Below are positions 7,949 through 16,668 of a stretch of 64,000 nucleotides of DNA, in pieces. Every line of letters begins with the position of its first letter. The first letter of the stretch is position 1. This DNA comes from Sphingobacteriales bacterium. Its GTDB lineage: Bacteria; Bacteroidota; Bacteroidia; Sphingobacteriales; Sphingobacteriaceae. Under the pieces are notes generated by a model. That model made no database searches. It had not been told where the DNA came from and saw only the letters and a list, made by a program, of their open reading frames with translations. Location: the NCBI GenBank assembly GCA_025353765.1, contig JANXOD010000008.1:434001-498000 (forward strand). Direction: 5' to 3'. The position numbers were made by a program, and so were the translations under genes.

Positions 7949-9329
7949 TGCAGTTGGAATTGCTTCTATTTGATAATATTATTCCCATTTTTGATTGTAT
8001 ATCAGCTTTTTTGTTTGCATCAAAGCCGATATATACATCTGTTCCTTCTAAGCCTCTCCAGGCTAAAGCCTTATAATAATCAATATCAAATTTATTATTA
8101 TCATATTGTTTTAATGCATTACCCATAATATCTATGTAATAATTAGCAATAAATTCATGGCTAAATCCATCTGCTAGCTTATATTGAGAATATAAGTTAA
8201 ACATACTTGGAAAATTCATAGTATTAAGATTGTTGGGTCCATGAATACTTAATAACTTTCGATAAATTTCTGCATGCACGCCTTCGTGTAACAATGTCAG
8301 CGCTACTTCAATACTTGGCATATTGTCAATCTTATTTTGATTTAGTGTGAGGTCAATATTATGAGAATTCCAATTAGAAGGCTTTAGCTCTGTTTCACCA
8401 TCAATGAGAGGATCTGCTATGGGTACTATTTTAAAGGTAAGATCAATAGGCTTATTCTCGCCAATAAAATTATTAAGTGCCGTTTTATAATAATTGTTTT
8501 GCATCAATTTGTTTAATGCACACATGGCTTTTTCATTTCGATAAAAGTTTGCTGTCATGGTGGTATCTAAAGCGTTCGGATCTGTCGGTTCTGCTACCGG
8601 CGCAGGATTATAATTCCCACCTCCACCACCACCATGCGAAAATCCAGAATAAGGATCTCCCTCACCAATTGGAAAAGAAGGAAAAGGAATATCAAAACCA
8701 CCACCACCAAAAGAGGGAGAGGGATCCGGGTATCCGGGCGGATCTGCAGGAATGGTAATCGTTATTTCCGGTCCCTGATAACTAAAACCAATCGGGCCAG
8801 GGCCGGGATCTGTTCCGCCACCACTGCCTGGTTCCTCGCCTGGTGCAGGTTCGGGCTCTTGTTCCTTCTCTTTCATCACTTTCATTCCGGGAGGGGCAAT
8901 TGATGTTAATGAGTGGTTTTGCCGATTGTAAGTAGCCCGTGTAATTAATTGACCCTTTCCGCTATAAATGTTTAATTGGTCTTTTTTATCCTTAGTCTCT
9001 ACGTATTTTTTGAATATGCCAAAGGGTTTACCATTAGCAATAACCACATTCAGCTCCAGATATACTTGCGGAGAACGGAATAAGGAAAGTCCGAGTACAT
9101 TTTGCCCTTTACTATTTTTAACGATGCTAGCTTTGCTCCAATCGGGAGTATAAGCTTTTAGATCCAGAGCTCCGGAAGAAGTAGGTAACTTTTGTTGACT
9201 ACTATACCAATCTTTGGCCTGTTGTATTAAATAAGGATCTGCGAGCTGATCTGGTTTTAGAGGTGCGTCTTTGCGACAAGAAACAGAACATACAATAAGT
9301 AATGCTAATAGGTAATAATAAATTTTCAT
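7938..9329 (-). CDS. lipoprotein with Pro/Gly-rich linker and C-terminal HExxH metallopeptidase-like domain
   Basis: The first ATG gives a signal peptide ending in the lipobox VCSVSCRK, so the mature protein is lipid-anchored at Cys and probably exposed at the outer membrane. Residues about 20-150 form a globular domain, 155-250 are a Pro/Gly/Glu-rich linker (PGEEPGSGGGTDPGPGP, later GGGGGG), and the C-terminal 200 residues contain HEGVHAEIYR, a zincin HExxH site, with a downstream SHEFIANYY that may give the third ligand. A TTG two codons upstream is open but unnecessary. The following gene overlaps it by 11 bases. Whether it cuts proteins is inference from the motif. Confidence 0.75.
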   Translation of the reverse strand: MKIYYYLLALLIVCSVSCRKDAPLKPDQLADPYLIQQAKDWYSSQQKLPTSSGALDLKAYTPDWSKASIVKNSKGQNVLGLSLFRSPQVYLELNVVIANGKPFGIFKKYVETKDKKDQLNIYSGKGQLITRATYNRQNHSLTSIAPPGMKVMKEKEQEPEPAPGEEPGSGGGTDPGPGPIGFSYQGPEITITIPADPPGYPDPSPSFGGGGFDIPFPSFPIGEGDPYSGFSHGGGGGGNYNPAPVAEPTDPNALDTTMTANFYRNEKAMCALNKLMQNNYYKTALNNFIGENKPIDLTFKIVPIADPLIDGETELKPSNWNSHNIDLTLNQNKIDNMPSIEVALTLLHEGVHAEIYRKLLSIHGPNNLNTMNFPSMFNLYSQYKLADGFSHEFIANYYIDIMGNALKQYDNNKFDIDYYKALAWRGLEGTDVYIGFDANKKADIQSKMGIILSNRSNSNCNDL

Positions 9330-9461
9330 ATTCAACTTTTTAAACTTGCTTTATAGGCATAACCTGTTTAAAGTTTAAAATGTTTTTAAATTCTAAATTT
9401 ATTTAAAAGAGTCAAGCCTCAGCCAATCGGATGGTAATTAAAGGGCATTATCAATTAGATA

Positions 9462-10730
9462 TTATTTCTTTAACACTTCTCTGGCTAATGATTGATCACC
9501 ATCAATGGGGTCAGTATATGTTAAGTCCAAAATTTGTATTATCATAGGATAAATGTTTATATTCTCAAACGGTTTAATTGTTATATTTTGCTTAAAGGCG
9601 GGCCCCCAGGCATAAAAAGTAGCGTTCATATCTTTCACCAATTTAGGGTCGTATCCATGTGTGCCTGGGTTGAGTTTGTGGCCTTTTACTTCAAATATTT
9701 TAGGCCAGTGCGATACCAGTAAAATATCGCCAATGCGGTTATAACGATCATTAGCCAGACCATAATGCCAATGTGTAGGTGTATTGCTGCGCAGGTATAC
9801 ATCATAATCCTTCGCCTGCTTTTTTAGAATATCATAAGTGCTTTTAATGATGGAAGTATCCCTGGCATATAAATGCACCAAAACATTTTCTTGTGATAGG
9901 ATAAACTTAGAACTGTCTGCGACAGCAGGCAGAGCAATGGGATGCTGGATATCTGCTGCCGTCATACCATGATCTGATACAAATACAAAGTTTACTGGGA
10001 GGCCAGTGGCCTTAACCGCTTTATTCAGTTCATGTACTGCCGAATCAATAAATAGTACCTGTTTGCGGGTTTCTGCTGATTCAGGCCCATATTTATGCCC
10101 GGCTTCGTCTACTTCCGGTAAGTAAAAAGTAATAAGGTGTGGACGTGTTTCGGCGGGTAGTTTTAACCAGTTTACCACCGTTTGTATTCGTTTATGGATG
10201 CCTATGTTTTCATTGTATTTGTAATAGTAGGTTGGAAATATTCCTTTAATATCAGCATCGGAACCTACCCAGTAAAAATTAGCCGAAAGCAGGTGCTGCT
10301 GCTCTGCCAACACCCATAAAGGAGTGCCCTTATACCAGTTACCATCTCTACTGATTTTACCTCTGAATGAATAGGATTGCTTTAAGTTGCGATCATAGAA
10401 ACGGTTACCTACAATTCCATGATGTGTGGGATATAAACCGGTAGCTATGGAATAATGATTAGGAAAAGTAACAGAAGGATAAACCGGGATCATGGATTGG
10501 GCAGAAACACCCTTTTTGCTTAAAGTTAGTAAATGTTCGGCATGGTACTTTTCGGCATAGTCATATCGGAAGCCATCGGCCGAAATTAGGATAACATACG
10601 GCTTTTTTTGCTGTTCAATAGTATTTTTACGGCTCTTTATTACCATTTGAATGGTATCCTCCGCATTCTGACTAAAGGCAGTATATGAATAAAGCAGGCC
10701 GAGTATCAATAAAATCTTTTTTCTCATCAT
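9462..10730 (-). CDS. exported ectonucleotide pyrophosphatase/phosphodiesterase-like enzyme
   Basis: Alkaline-phosphatase-superfamily enzyme of the NPP group, expected to hydrolyse nucleotide or other phosphodiesters in the periplasm using two zinc ions. I chose the ATG giving MMRKKILLILGLLYSYTAFSQ, a signal peptide cleaved after the Ser; an ATG four codons further upstream is open. Metal and nucleophile motifs are in family order: ISADGFRYDY (first Asp), YPSVTFPNHYSIATG (Thr nucleophile), PEVDEAGHKYGP, VSDHGM and NPGTHGYDP. About 422 residues is normal for bacterial members. It is monocistronic and separated from the lipoprotein pair by 132 bases. Confidence 0.9.
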   Translation of the reverse strand: MMRKKILLILGLLYSYTAFSQNAEDTIQMVIKSRKNTIEQQKKPYVILISADGFRYDYAEKYHAEHLLTLSKKGVSAQSMIPVYPSVTFPNHYSIATGLYPTHHGIVGNRFYDRNLKQSYSFRGKISRDGNWYKGTPLWVLAEQQHLLSANFYWVGSDADIKGIFPTYYYKYNENIGIHKRIQTVVNWLKLPAETRPHLITFYLPEVDEAGHKYGPESAETRKQVLFIDSAVHELNKAVKATGLPVNFVFVSDHGMTAADIQHPIALPAVADSSKFILSQENVLVHLYARDTSIIKSTYDILKKQAKDYDVYLRSNTPTHWHYGLANDRYNRIGDILLVSHWPKIFEVKGHKLNPGTHGYDPKLVKDMNATFYAWGPAFKQNITIKPFENINIYPMIIQILDLTYTDPIDGDQSLAREVLKK

Positions 10731-10840
10731 CACAAATAACAAATAGTTTAAATGTATTGAACATCGACCATGAATAATTGTTTCAGCAATGTTTTGATAC
10801 TATAATAGTTTGCCATTTCTTAAACACCTAGAACAGCAAT

Positions 10841-11011
10841 TTGGTATCCTTTGAATTAGCAGCGATATATGAATCAATCAATAAAAATGCTTACCTCATA
10901 GATTTGGTTCGAATTTGGCCAGATTACCCCTCCGAACAATATTGGTATGATAACTGTTATACAATAACCTTAAATGGTTTGTATAATGAAACCATCATGA
11001 GCAGTAGTTAA
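10841..11011 (+). CDS. possible small protein or gene remnant, 56 codons from TTG
   Basis: The 327-base gap before the glycosyltransferase contains an open frame from 10832 to the TAA at 11009-11011 that reads like protein (LIDLVRIWPDYPSEQYWYD, then NCYTITLNGLYNETIMSSS). The only start candidates are TTG 10841 or an internal Met. No family is recognised. It could be a real small protein, the end of a decayed gene, or chance. The rest of the gap shows no repeat or clear promoter. Confidence 0.3.
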   Translation: MVSFELAAIYESINKNAYLIDLVRIWPDYPSEQYWYDNCYTITLNGLYNETIMSSS

Positions 11012-11069
11012 TTAAATTAAACACAGGTTTTTGTTCATGATAGTTTCATCGCTCAAAAATATTGTCAAG

Positions 11070-13352
11070 ATGAAAATAGCTTATCTTTCCACTTACCCGC
11101 CACGCGAATGTGGCATCGCTACCTTTAATTATAATCTGATAAGAGCTATTACCAGCAACTTTAATTCCATTTCACAAGATGGCTTTGTGGTAGCTATGAC
11201 AGATTCTAATAACATAGAAGAATATGAATATCCGGATGAAGTTAAATTTACTATCCGACAGGAATATCAAAAAGATTATATTAAAGCAGCTAATTTCATC
11301 AATATAAGTAATGTAGATGTTTGCATTCTTGAACATGAGTTTGGAATTTTCGGCGGCGAAAGCGGAGTTTATGTCCTTCCTTTACTTCATCATTTAAAAA
11401 AACCTTTAGTTACCATTTTACATACTGTACTTAAGGAACCTTCCTTTATTCAGCAGAGCATCATTAAAGAAATTGCTGCTAAGTCTGCTAAAATAATAGT
11501 CATGAGCAAAAAAGCGGTACGGTTTCTAACAGAGATTTACAAGATCCCGACAGATAGGATACAATATATAGAGCACGGAGTTCCTGATTTGGAAGCCCTA
11601 GATATTAATCCTATTAAAAGTGAGAAGCCTTTTCTTAACAAAAGAGTACTATTTACATTCGGTTTAATAAGTCGTAATAAAGGACTTGAAACTGTAATTC
11701 ATGCCTTGCCTAAAATAGTAAAGAAACATCCTGATGTGATGTATGTAATTTTAGGAAATACTCATCCCGGAGTGAGGAAAAATTCAGGAGAAGAATATCG
11801 CGATAGCTTAAAAAAACTGGCTGTTCAATTAAATGTAGAGAAGCATTTAGTTTTCGTTAATAAGTTCGTTTCAGAAGATGAACTATTTAATTATTTAACA
11901 GCAGCCGAGATTTATATAACACCTTATTTAAACGAAGCTCAAATAACAAGTGGTACATTATCTTATGCTATTGGAGCGGGAGCAGCCGTAATATCTACTC
12001 CATATTGGCATGCACAGGAGCTTTTAGCTGATAACCGTGGAAAATTATTTGATTTTAAAGATTCCGATAGTTTAGCTGAACACACCAATGATCTGCTTAA
12101 CCATGAAGAAAAACTGGCCGAATTAAAAAATAATGCCTATGAATATGGGTTACATTTAAGATGGCCGGTTATTGGGGCAGAATACATCAAAGTTTTGCGG
12201 GCTGCTATTCAGAAATCACTATATGTAAAACATAATGAACGGCGAATTATAGACCCTGAAATGATGCCTGACTTTGATTTAGTACATATAAAACGACTAA
12301 CGGACGATACGGGAATTATACAACATGCTAAATATGGAATACCTAATCTAAAAGAGGGTTATTGTCTGGATGATAATGCCCGGGCTTTAATTATGGCTTT
12401 GATGGCTTATAAACAAAATAAAAGTGAAGAAGCCCTTAAATTATTACCTATTTACCTGAGCTACATTCAATACATGCAGCTTGATGACGGAAATTTCAGA
12501 AATTTTTTAAGTTTTAAACGAGAGTATTTAGATGAAGTAGGTTCTGAAGATTCCTTTGGGCGTACGATTTGGGCTATGGGCTTTATGATCAATCATGCAC
12601 CTAATAATTCCTATCGGGAATTCGCTTCAGAATTATTCTTTAAATCTGTGCCCCATTTTAGGCATCTAAAGCATTTAAGAGGAATAGCAAACACAATAAT
12701 TGGCATTGCTAACTATCTAAAAGTTCATCCGCATGATGATGAAATGCTCACTCAATTGTTAAACTTAACAGAACCTTTAATAACTGCATACAAATTTCGG
12801 AGTGATGATGAATGGCATTGGTTTGAAGAGAAGCTTACGTATGATAATGCCATTTTACCTTTAGCTTTATTGCATTCATACGATATTACAGGTGATGAAA
12901 ACGTTAAAAAAATAGCATTAGAAGCCATTGCTTTTCTGGATGAAGTAACTCTAAGTAAAGGTTATTTAAGTCCGGTTGGTAGTGATGGATGGTATTATCG
13001 CGAAGGTATCATGGCATCATTTGACCAGCAAGCAATAGAAACTATGGCCATGGTATTAATGTACTTCAAGGCTTATCACGTAACGCATCAAAGTGATTAT
13101 ATCCGAAAAATGTATTTAAGTTATCAATGGTTTTTAGGAGAAAATACCTTACGTGTTCCACTTTACGACCATGAAACTAAAGGTTGTTGCGATGGTTTAC
13201 AACCACAAGGAATAAATCGTAATCAGGGAGCAGAAAGTACATTGGCTTATCTTATTTCACATTTAGTGATTTTAAAAGCCCTTGAACTGGAACAAACGTA
13301 TGAACAAGTTGCAACTTCAAAAAAATCTGAAATGAGCATACGAGTTGCCTGA
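11070..13352 (+). CDS. GT4 glycosyltransferase fused to a C-terminal helical (glycosidase-like) domain
   Basis: The protein starts with the GT-B pattern MKIAYLSTYPPRECGIATFN; an ATG 13 codons upstream is open but adds nothing family-like. Residues 1-395 form a GT4 domain: donor-site features are FTFGLISRNKGLETVI and the EAQITSGTLSYAIGAGAAVIST segment. Residues about 420-745 form a second, largely helical domain with repeated helix pairs (YCLDDNARALIMALMAY, DDGNFRNFLSF, GSEDSFGRTIWAMGF, YDNAILPLALLHSYD), resembling an (alpha/alpha) barrel of carbohydrate-active enzymes. The total of 760 residues is about double a plain GT4. The next gene starts 3 bases after the stop, so they are one operon. 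Donor and acceptor are unknown; mannose is suggested by the neighbouring GH130 gene. Confidence 0.85.
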   Translation: MKIAYLSTYPPRECGIATFNYNLIRAITSNFNSISQDGFVVAMTDSNNIEEYEYPDEVKFTIRQEYQKDYIKAANFINISNVDVCILEHEFGIFGGESGVYVLPLLHHLKKPLVTILHTVLKEPSFIQQSIIKEIAAKSAKIIVMSKKAVRFLTEIYKIPTDRIQYIEHGVPDLEALDINPIKSEKPFLNKRVLFTFGLISRNKGLETVIHALPKIVKKHPDVMYVILGNTHPGVRKNSGEEYRDSLKKLAVQLNVEKHLVFVNKFVSEDELFNYLTAAEIYITPYLNEAQITSGTLSYAIGAGAAVISTPYWHAQELLADNRGKLFDFKDSDSLAEHTNDLLNHEEKLAELKNNAYEYGLHLRWPVIGAEYIKVLRAAIQKSLYVKHNERRIIDPEMMPDFDLVHIKRLTDDTGIIQHAKYGIPNLKEGYCLDDNARALIMALMAYKQNKSEEALKLLPIYLSYIQYMQLDDGNFRNFLSFKREYLDEVGSEDSFGRTIWAMGFMINHAPNNSYREFASELFFKSVPHFRHLKHLRGIANTIIGIANYLKVHPHDDEMLTQLLNLTEPLITAYKFRSDDEWHWFEEKLTYDNAILPLALLHSYDITGDENVKKIALEAIAFLDEVTLSKGYLSPVGSDGWYYREGIMASFDQQAIETMAMVLMYFKAYHVTHQSDYIRKMYLSYQWFLGENTLRVPLYDHETKGCCDGLQPQGINRNQGAESTLAYLISHLVILKALELEQTYEQVATSKKSEMSIRVA

Positions 13353-13355
13353 TTT

Positions 13356-14363
13356 ATGAAGATAGCTGTTCTATCTCCCATAGCCTGGCGTACTCCACCA
13401 AGGCATTATGGCCCCTGGGAACAAATAGCATCTAACGTAGCTGAAGGTTTGCATACTGCTGGTTTAGATGTGACACTTTTTGCTAGCGCAGACTCTATTA
13501 CTTCTTGCAAACTGGATGCAGTTATTGATATCGGATATGAGGAAAATGAAAATCAAGATGCGAAAGTAGTTGAATGCTTGCATATCAGTAACCTGATGGA
13601 AAAAGCTACTGATTTCGACCTTATTCATAACCATTTCGATTTTTTACCAATTACTTATTCCCGAATGATTAAAACCCCTATGATTACCACTATTCATGGG
13701 TTTTCATCAGAAAAAATCATCCAGGTTTATAAAAAATATAATTCTAATTCCGGATACGTTTCCATTAGTAACTCAGACCGAAGCCCACAGCTGGATTATT
13801 TAGCTACCGTATATAATGGTCTTAAAATTGAAGATTTTACGTATAACCCAACTCCTGCCAATTATCTGTTGTTTTTAGGGCGTATTCATCCTGATAAAGG
13901 AACCGCAGAAGCGATTGATATTGCCAAACAAAGCAAACGCCAATTATTAATTGCAGGTATTATACAGGATGAAGATTACTTTAAAAATAAAGTAGAACCA
14001 TTTTTAGGCGATGGTATTATTTTTGTAGGTCATGTTGGCCCCGAAAAACGCAATGAGCTTTTAAGTAATGCTTTTGCAATGCTTCATCCCATACAATTTA
14101 ATGAACCATTTGGCTTAAGCGTTGCCGAAGCCATGCTTTGCGGAACACCAGTTATTGCATTTAACAAAGGTTCCATGCCTGAACTAATCAAGCATGAACA
14201 TACCGGCTTTCTGGTTAATAATGTACATGAAGCAGTTGAGGTAATTGGCAATATCACAACCATTAATCGCAACGACTGTAATACCTGGGCTACTATTAAT
14301 TTCTCTCAAGAAAGAATGGTTAGCGATTATATAAATGTTTATAAACAGGTATTAAACTGCTGA
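13356..14363 (+). CDS. GT4 glycosyltransferase
   Basis: A retaining GT-B glycosyltransferase of 335 residues, slightly short for GT4. It shows the N-terminal MKIAVLSPIAWRTPPRHYGPWE loop typical of one GT4 subgroup, FLGRIHPDKGTAEAID in the hinge, and the donor-binding ending NEPFGLSVAEAMLCGTPVIA (E-x7-E pattern). Cytosolic, without membrane segment. It is translated three bases after the fused GT4, and its last 12 bases overlap the end of the convergent GH130 gene, a very compact arrangement. Sugar specificity cannot be read from the sequence. Confidence 0.88.
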   Translation: MKIAVLSPIAWRTPPRHYGPWEQIASNVAEGLHTAGLDVTLFASADSITSCKLDAVIDIGYEENENQDAKVVECLHISNLMEKATDFDLIHNHFDFLPITYSRMIKTPMITTIHGFSSEKIIQVYKKYNSNSGYVSISNSDRSPQLDYLATVYNGLKIEDFTYNPTPANYLLFLGRIHPDKGTAEAIDIAKQSKRQLLIAGIIQDEDYFKNKVEPFLGDGIIFVGHVGPEKRNELLSNAFAMLHPIQFNEPFGLSVAEAMLCGTPVIAFNKGSMPELIKHEHTGFLVNNVHEAVEVIGNITTINRNDCNTWATINFSQERMVSDYINVYKQVLNC

Positions 14364-15824
14364 TGATTTGCTTTTAAGTTTGTTTAACAAAGCAATAATA
14401 TCTACGGTTGCAAAAGATGAACAATAATCTGAAAGGCCGTAAGGAATAATCAGTTTTTCATTGTGGATAATGGAGCCACATGAATACAATACATTTGGTA
14501 CATAACCTTCCCGTTCATCTTTATTTGGGATAAGTAAGGGTTCGTCTAAGCGTCCAATTTCTATAGAAGGATCCTCCAGGTTTAACAAACTCGCACCCAA
14601 ACAATACCGACGCATAGGACCAACGCCATGAGTAATAACAAGCCAGCCATACTCTGTTTCTATTGGCGAACCACAATTACCAATTTGAATATATTCCCAT
14701 GGATATTGTGGTTGTTGCAATAGAACCGGGTTTTCCCAAACATTTATCCGATCTGAATACATGATGTAATTATTCCATCCATCGATACGGGACATCATAG
14801 CATATTTCCCATTTATTTTTCTGGGAAATAAAGCTAGATTTTTATTCTGGGCCCCTGCTCCGTATAATGGGGATATTGTAAAATCATAAAAATCAGTTGT
14901 ACGAAGCAGTTTAGGCATAATCAAAGCTCCATCATAAGCAGTGTAGGTTGCGTAATAAATAGCCGTGCCATCTTCTTTTATAAAACGTACAAAACGGGCA
15001 TCTTCAATTCCCTTACGTTCAAATTCGGAAATTGGGAATATTACCCGGTCTGATATATCCGTATCTTTTGAAAAACTGATATCATGATATGAATCAGACA
15101 ACCACAGCACTTTGTCGAATTCTAATTTTTTCATATTATCATCCTGAAGATTTTTAGAATCCATGATAATTCTACGCAGATTCTGATAATCGAACTTATC
15201 TTCCAGTTTTTCTTTTACTTCTTCTAAAATATGAGCGTCAATTTTACTTTCTATCGCCTTGTCGAAAAAAAGTTTTTTGGTATAAGTGGCATTCCTGATA
15301 ATTTCAGCTTCATCTATGTAATTTCCTGATGGCATGACAGTAATGTTACTATGTTTATCAACCAAAGCTCTTCTAAATACGATAGATGAAATATGCCCTT
15401 CTCCTACCGCTCTAAAACTAATAATCAATCTTTTTTCCCCTTCTTCCAACTCGGTTTGATCCGGATCTTCTACAATAGAAGGATTAAAAAATGCTGCCGA
15501 TTCAATAGAATACTCATGTGTAAAGTATGATCCGATTAATAGTTTGCGATACGATTTTAACTTATCAAAATTAATTTTCTCTTCTACAAAAAGAGGTTTT
15601 AGCTTATCACAATGTCGGTTTAAAATTTTAGTAATATTCCGATGGCGTTTAGAATATTCCTGAAGGATAGGTGATACAATACTGAAAACCTCTTCTTCAG
15701 AAAGTAACATAACACGTTTAATAAGTTCTTTTGCACGACTATCTTCTGTGAAAAAAAAACGGGCAATCACACGTTTTGGGTCAGGGTAAACTTTAACTGG
15801 TTTACGCTCTATGGATAATCTCAT
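14352..15824 (-). CDS. GH130 family beta-mannoside phosphorylase or hydrolase
   Basis: The 490-residue protein fits the five-bladed propeller family GH130, which phosphorolyses or hydrolyses beta-linked mannosides. Visible features are FNPSIVEDPDQ, ISFRAVGEGHISSIVFRR, the GIEDARFVRF region carrying the catalytic Asp of the family, YYATYTAYDG, MSRIDGWNNYIMYSD and the substrate-site GNCGSPIETEYGWLVITHGVG. It has a longer N-terminus (about 100 residues) than the short phosphorylases, which points to a subgroup associated with polysaccharide remodelling. No signal peptide, so cytosolic. It converges on two GT4 genes, suggesting that it trims, primes or recycles the glycan they make. Phosphorylase versus hydrolase is not resolved. 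Confidence 0.85.
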   Translation of the reverse strand: MRLSIERKPVKVYPDPKRVIARFFFTEDSRAKELIKRVMLLSEEEVFSIVSPILQEYSKRHRNITKILNRHCDKLKPLFVEEKINFDKLKSYRKLLIGSYFTHEYSIESAAFFNPSIVEDPDQTELEEGEKRLIISFRAVGEGHISSIVFRRALVDKHSNITVMPSGNYIDEAEIIRNATYTKKLFFDKAIESKIDAHILEEVKEKLEDKFDYQNLRRIIMDSKNLQDDNMKKLEFDKVLWLSDSYHDISFSKDTDISDRVIFPISEFERKGIEDARFVRFIKEDGTAIYYATYTAYDGALIMPKLLRTTDFYDFTISPLYGAGAQNKNLALFPRKINGKYAMMSRIDGWNNYIMYSDRINVWENPVLLQQPQYPWEYIQIGNCGSPIETEYGWLVITHGVGPMRRYCLGASLLNLEDPSIEIGRLDEPLLIPNKDEREGYVPNVLYSCGSIIHNEKLIIPYGLSDYCSSFATVDIIALLNKLKSKSSAV

Positions 15825-15969
15825 ACTATACTAGTTTGGGTTGGATTGGCGAAATTAGCATCTAAATTATAATCTCGTGAAAATTAATTAATATAATATT
15901 ATGTTTAGGATAAACTGAAGTTCCAAAAACTATTCCCATTTTTATATCATTGATAAATGTGTCTATTAG

Positions 15970-16647
15970 ATGAATGTACTTATTATTGAAGATGAAAAAA
16001 GTTTAGCTCTTGAAATAGCCGGCTTTCTGGGAAAAGAAGGGTTTATGATTGACCATGCTTGGAAAAAGTCATCCGCTTCAGAAAAAATATTTGTTAATTC
16101 TTATGATTTTATATTGCTTGATCTTGGTTTACCTGATGGAAATGGCTTTGATTTACTCCATCAATTAAAAAATCTGCCCGGCCGTGAAGATGGAGTGATT
16201 ATTTTAACTGCCCGCAATGCTGTTGATGATCGTATAAAGGGTCTTGAAGAAGGAGCTGACGACTATTTAGCAAAGCCTTTTTCACTTTCTGAGTTGCTTG
16301 CACGTATGCATGCTATTACACGGAGAAAGCATAAACTTGAAAAAAATGAAGTGAATATTCATGGCCTTACATTAGATATAAGAAACAGGACGGTTATTTT
16401 TAACAATGAACGCATTAATCTCACTAAAAAAGAATATGAAATTTTCAATTATTTGGTTCTTAATAAAAACAGAGTAATTTCACGAATGAATTTAACAGAG
16501 CATGTTTGGGGAGATATTCTGGAGATTAATTCTGATTCTAATTTTGTAGATGTTCATGTTAAAAATCTTCGCAAAAAACTGGCTAATTTAATACCCATCG
16601 ACTGGTTTGAAACGGTGAGAAGCATTGGGTACCGGATAAATATATAA
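15970..16647 (+). CDS. OmpR/PhoB-family response regulator
   Basis: Two-domain transcription regulator of 225 residues. The receiver domain has the acidic pair EDE at 7-9, the phosphoacceptor D51 in FILLDLGLPDG, the switch Thr in ILTARN and the conserved Lys in YLAKPFS. The C-terminal winged helix (about 130-225) contains LTKKEYEIFNYLV, the recognition helix region SDSNFVDVHVKNLRKKL and the closing wing RSIGYRI. It is followed after 21 bases by its sensor kinase. The divergent GH130 gene is 145 bases away, so the shared upstream region could hold a control site. Confidence 0.93.
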   Translation: MNVLIIEDEKSLALEIAGFLGKEGFMIDHAWKKSSASEKIFVNSYDFILLDLGLPDGNGFDLLHQLKNLPGREDGVIILTARNAVDDRIKGLEEGADDYLAKPFSLSELLARMHAITRRKHKLEKNEVNIHGLTLDIRNRTVIFNNERINLTKKEYEIFNYLVLNKNRVISRMNLTEHVWGDILEINSDSNFVDVHVKNLRKKLANLIPIDWFETVRSIGYRINI

Positions 16648-16668
16648 ACCTATTTTTAAGATAACACA

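Noticed and set aside
8477-8903. Two overlapping plus-strand frames of 89-93 codons
   Set aside because: Antisense shadows of the Pro/Gly-rich linker of the lipoprotein, whose biased codons suppress stops on the other strand.
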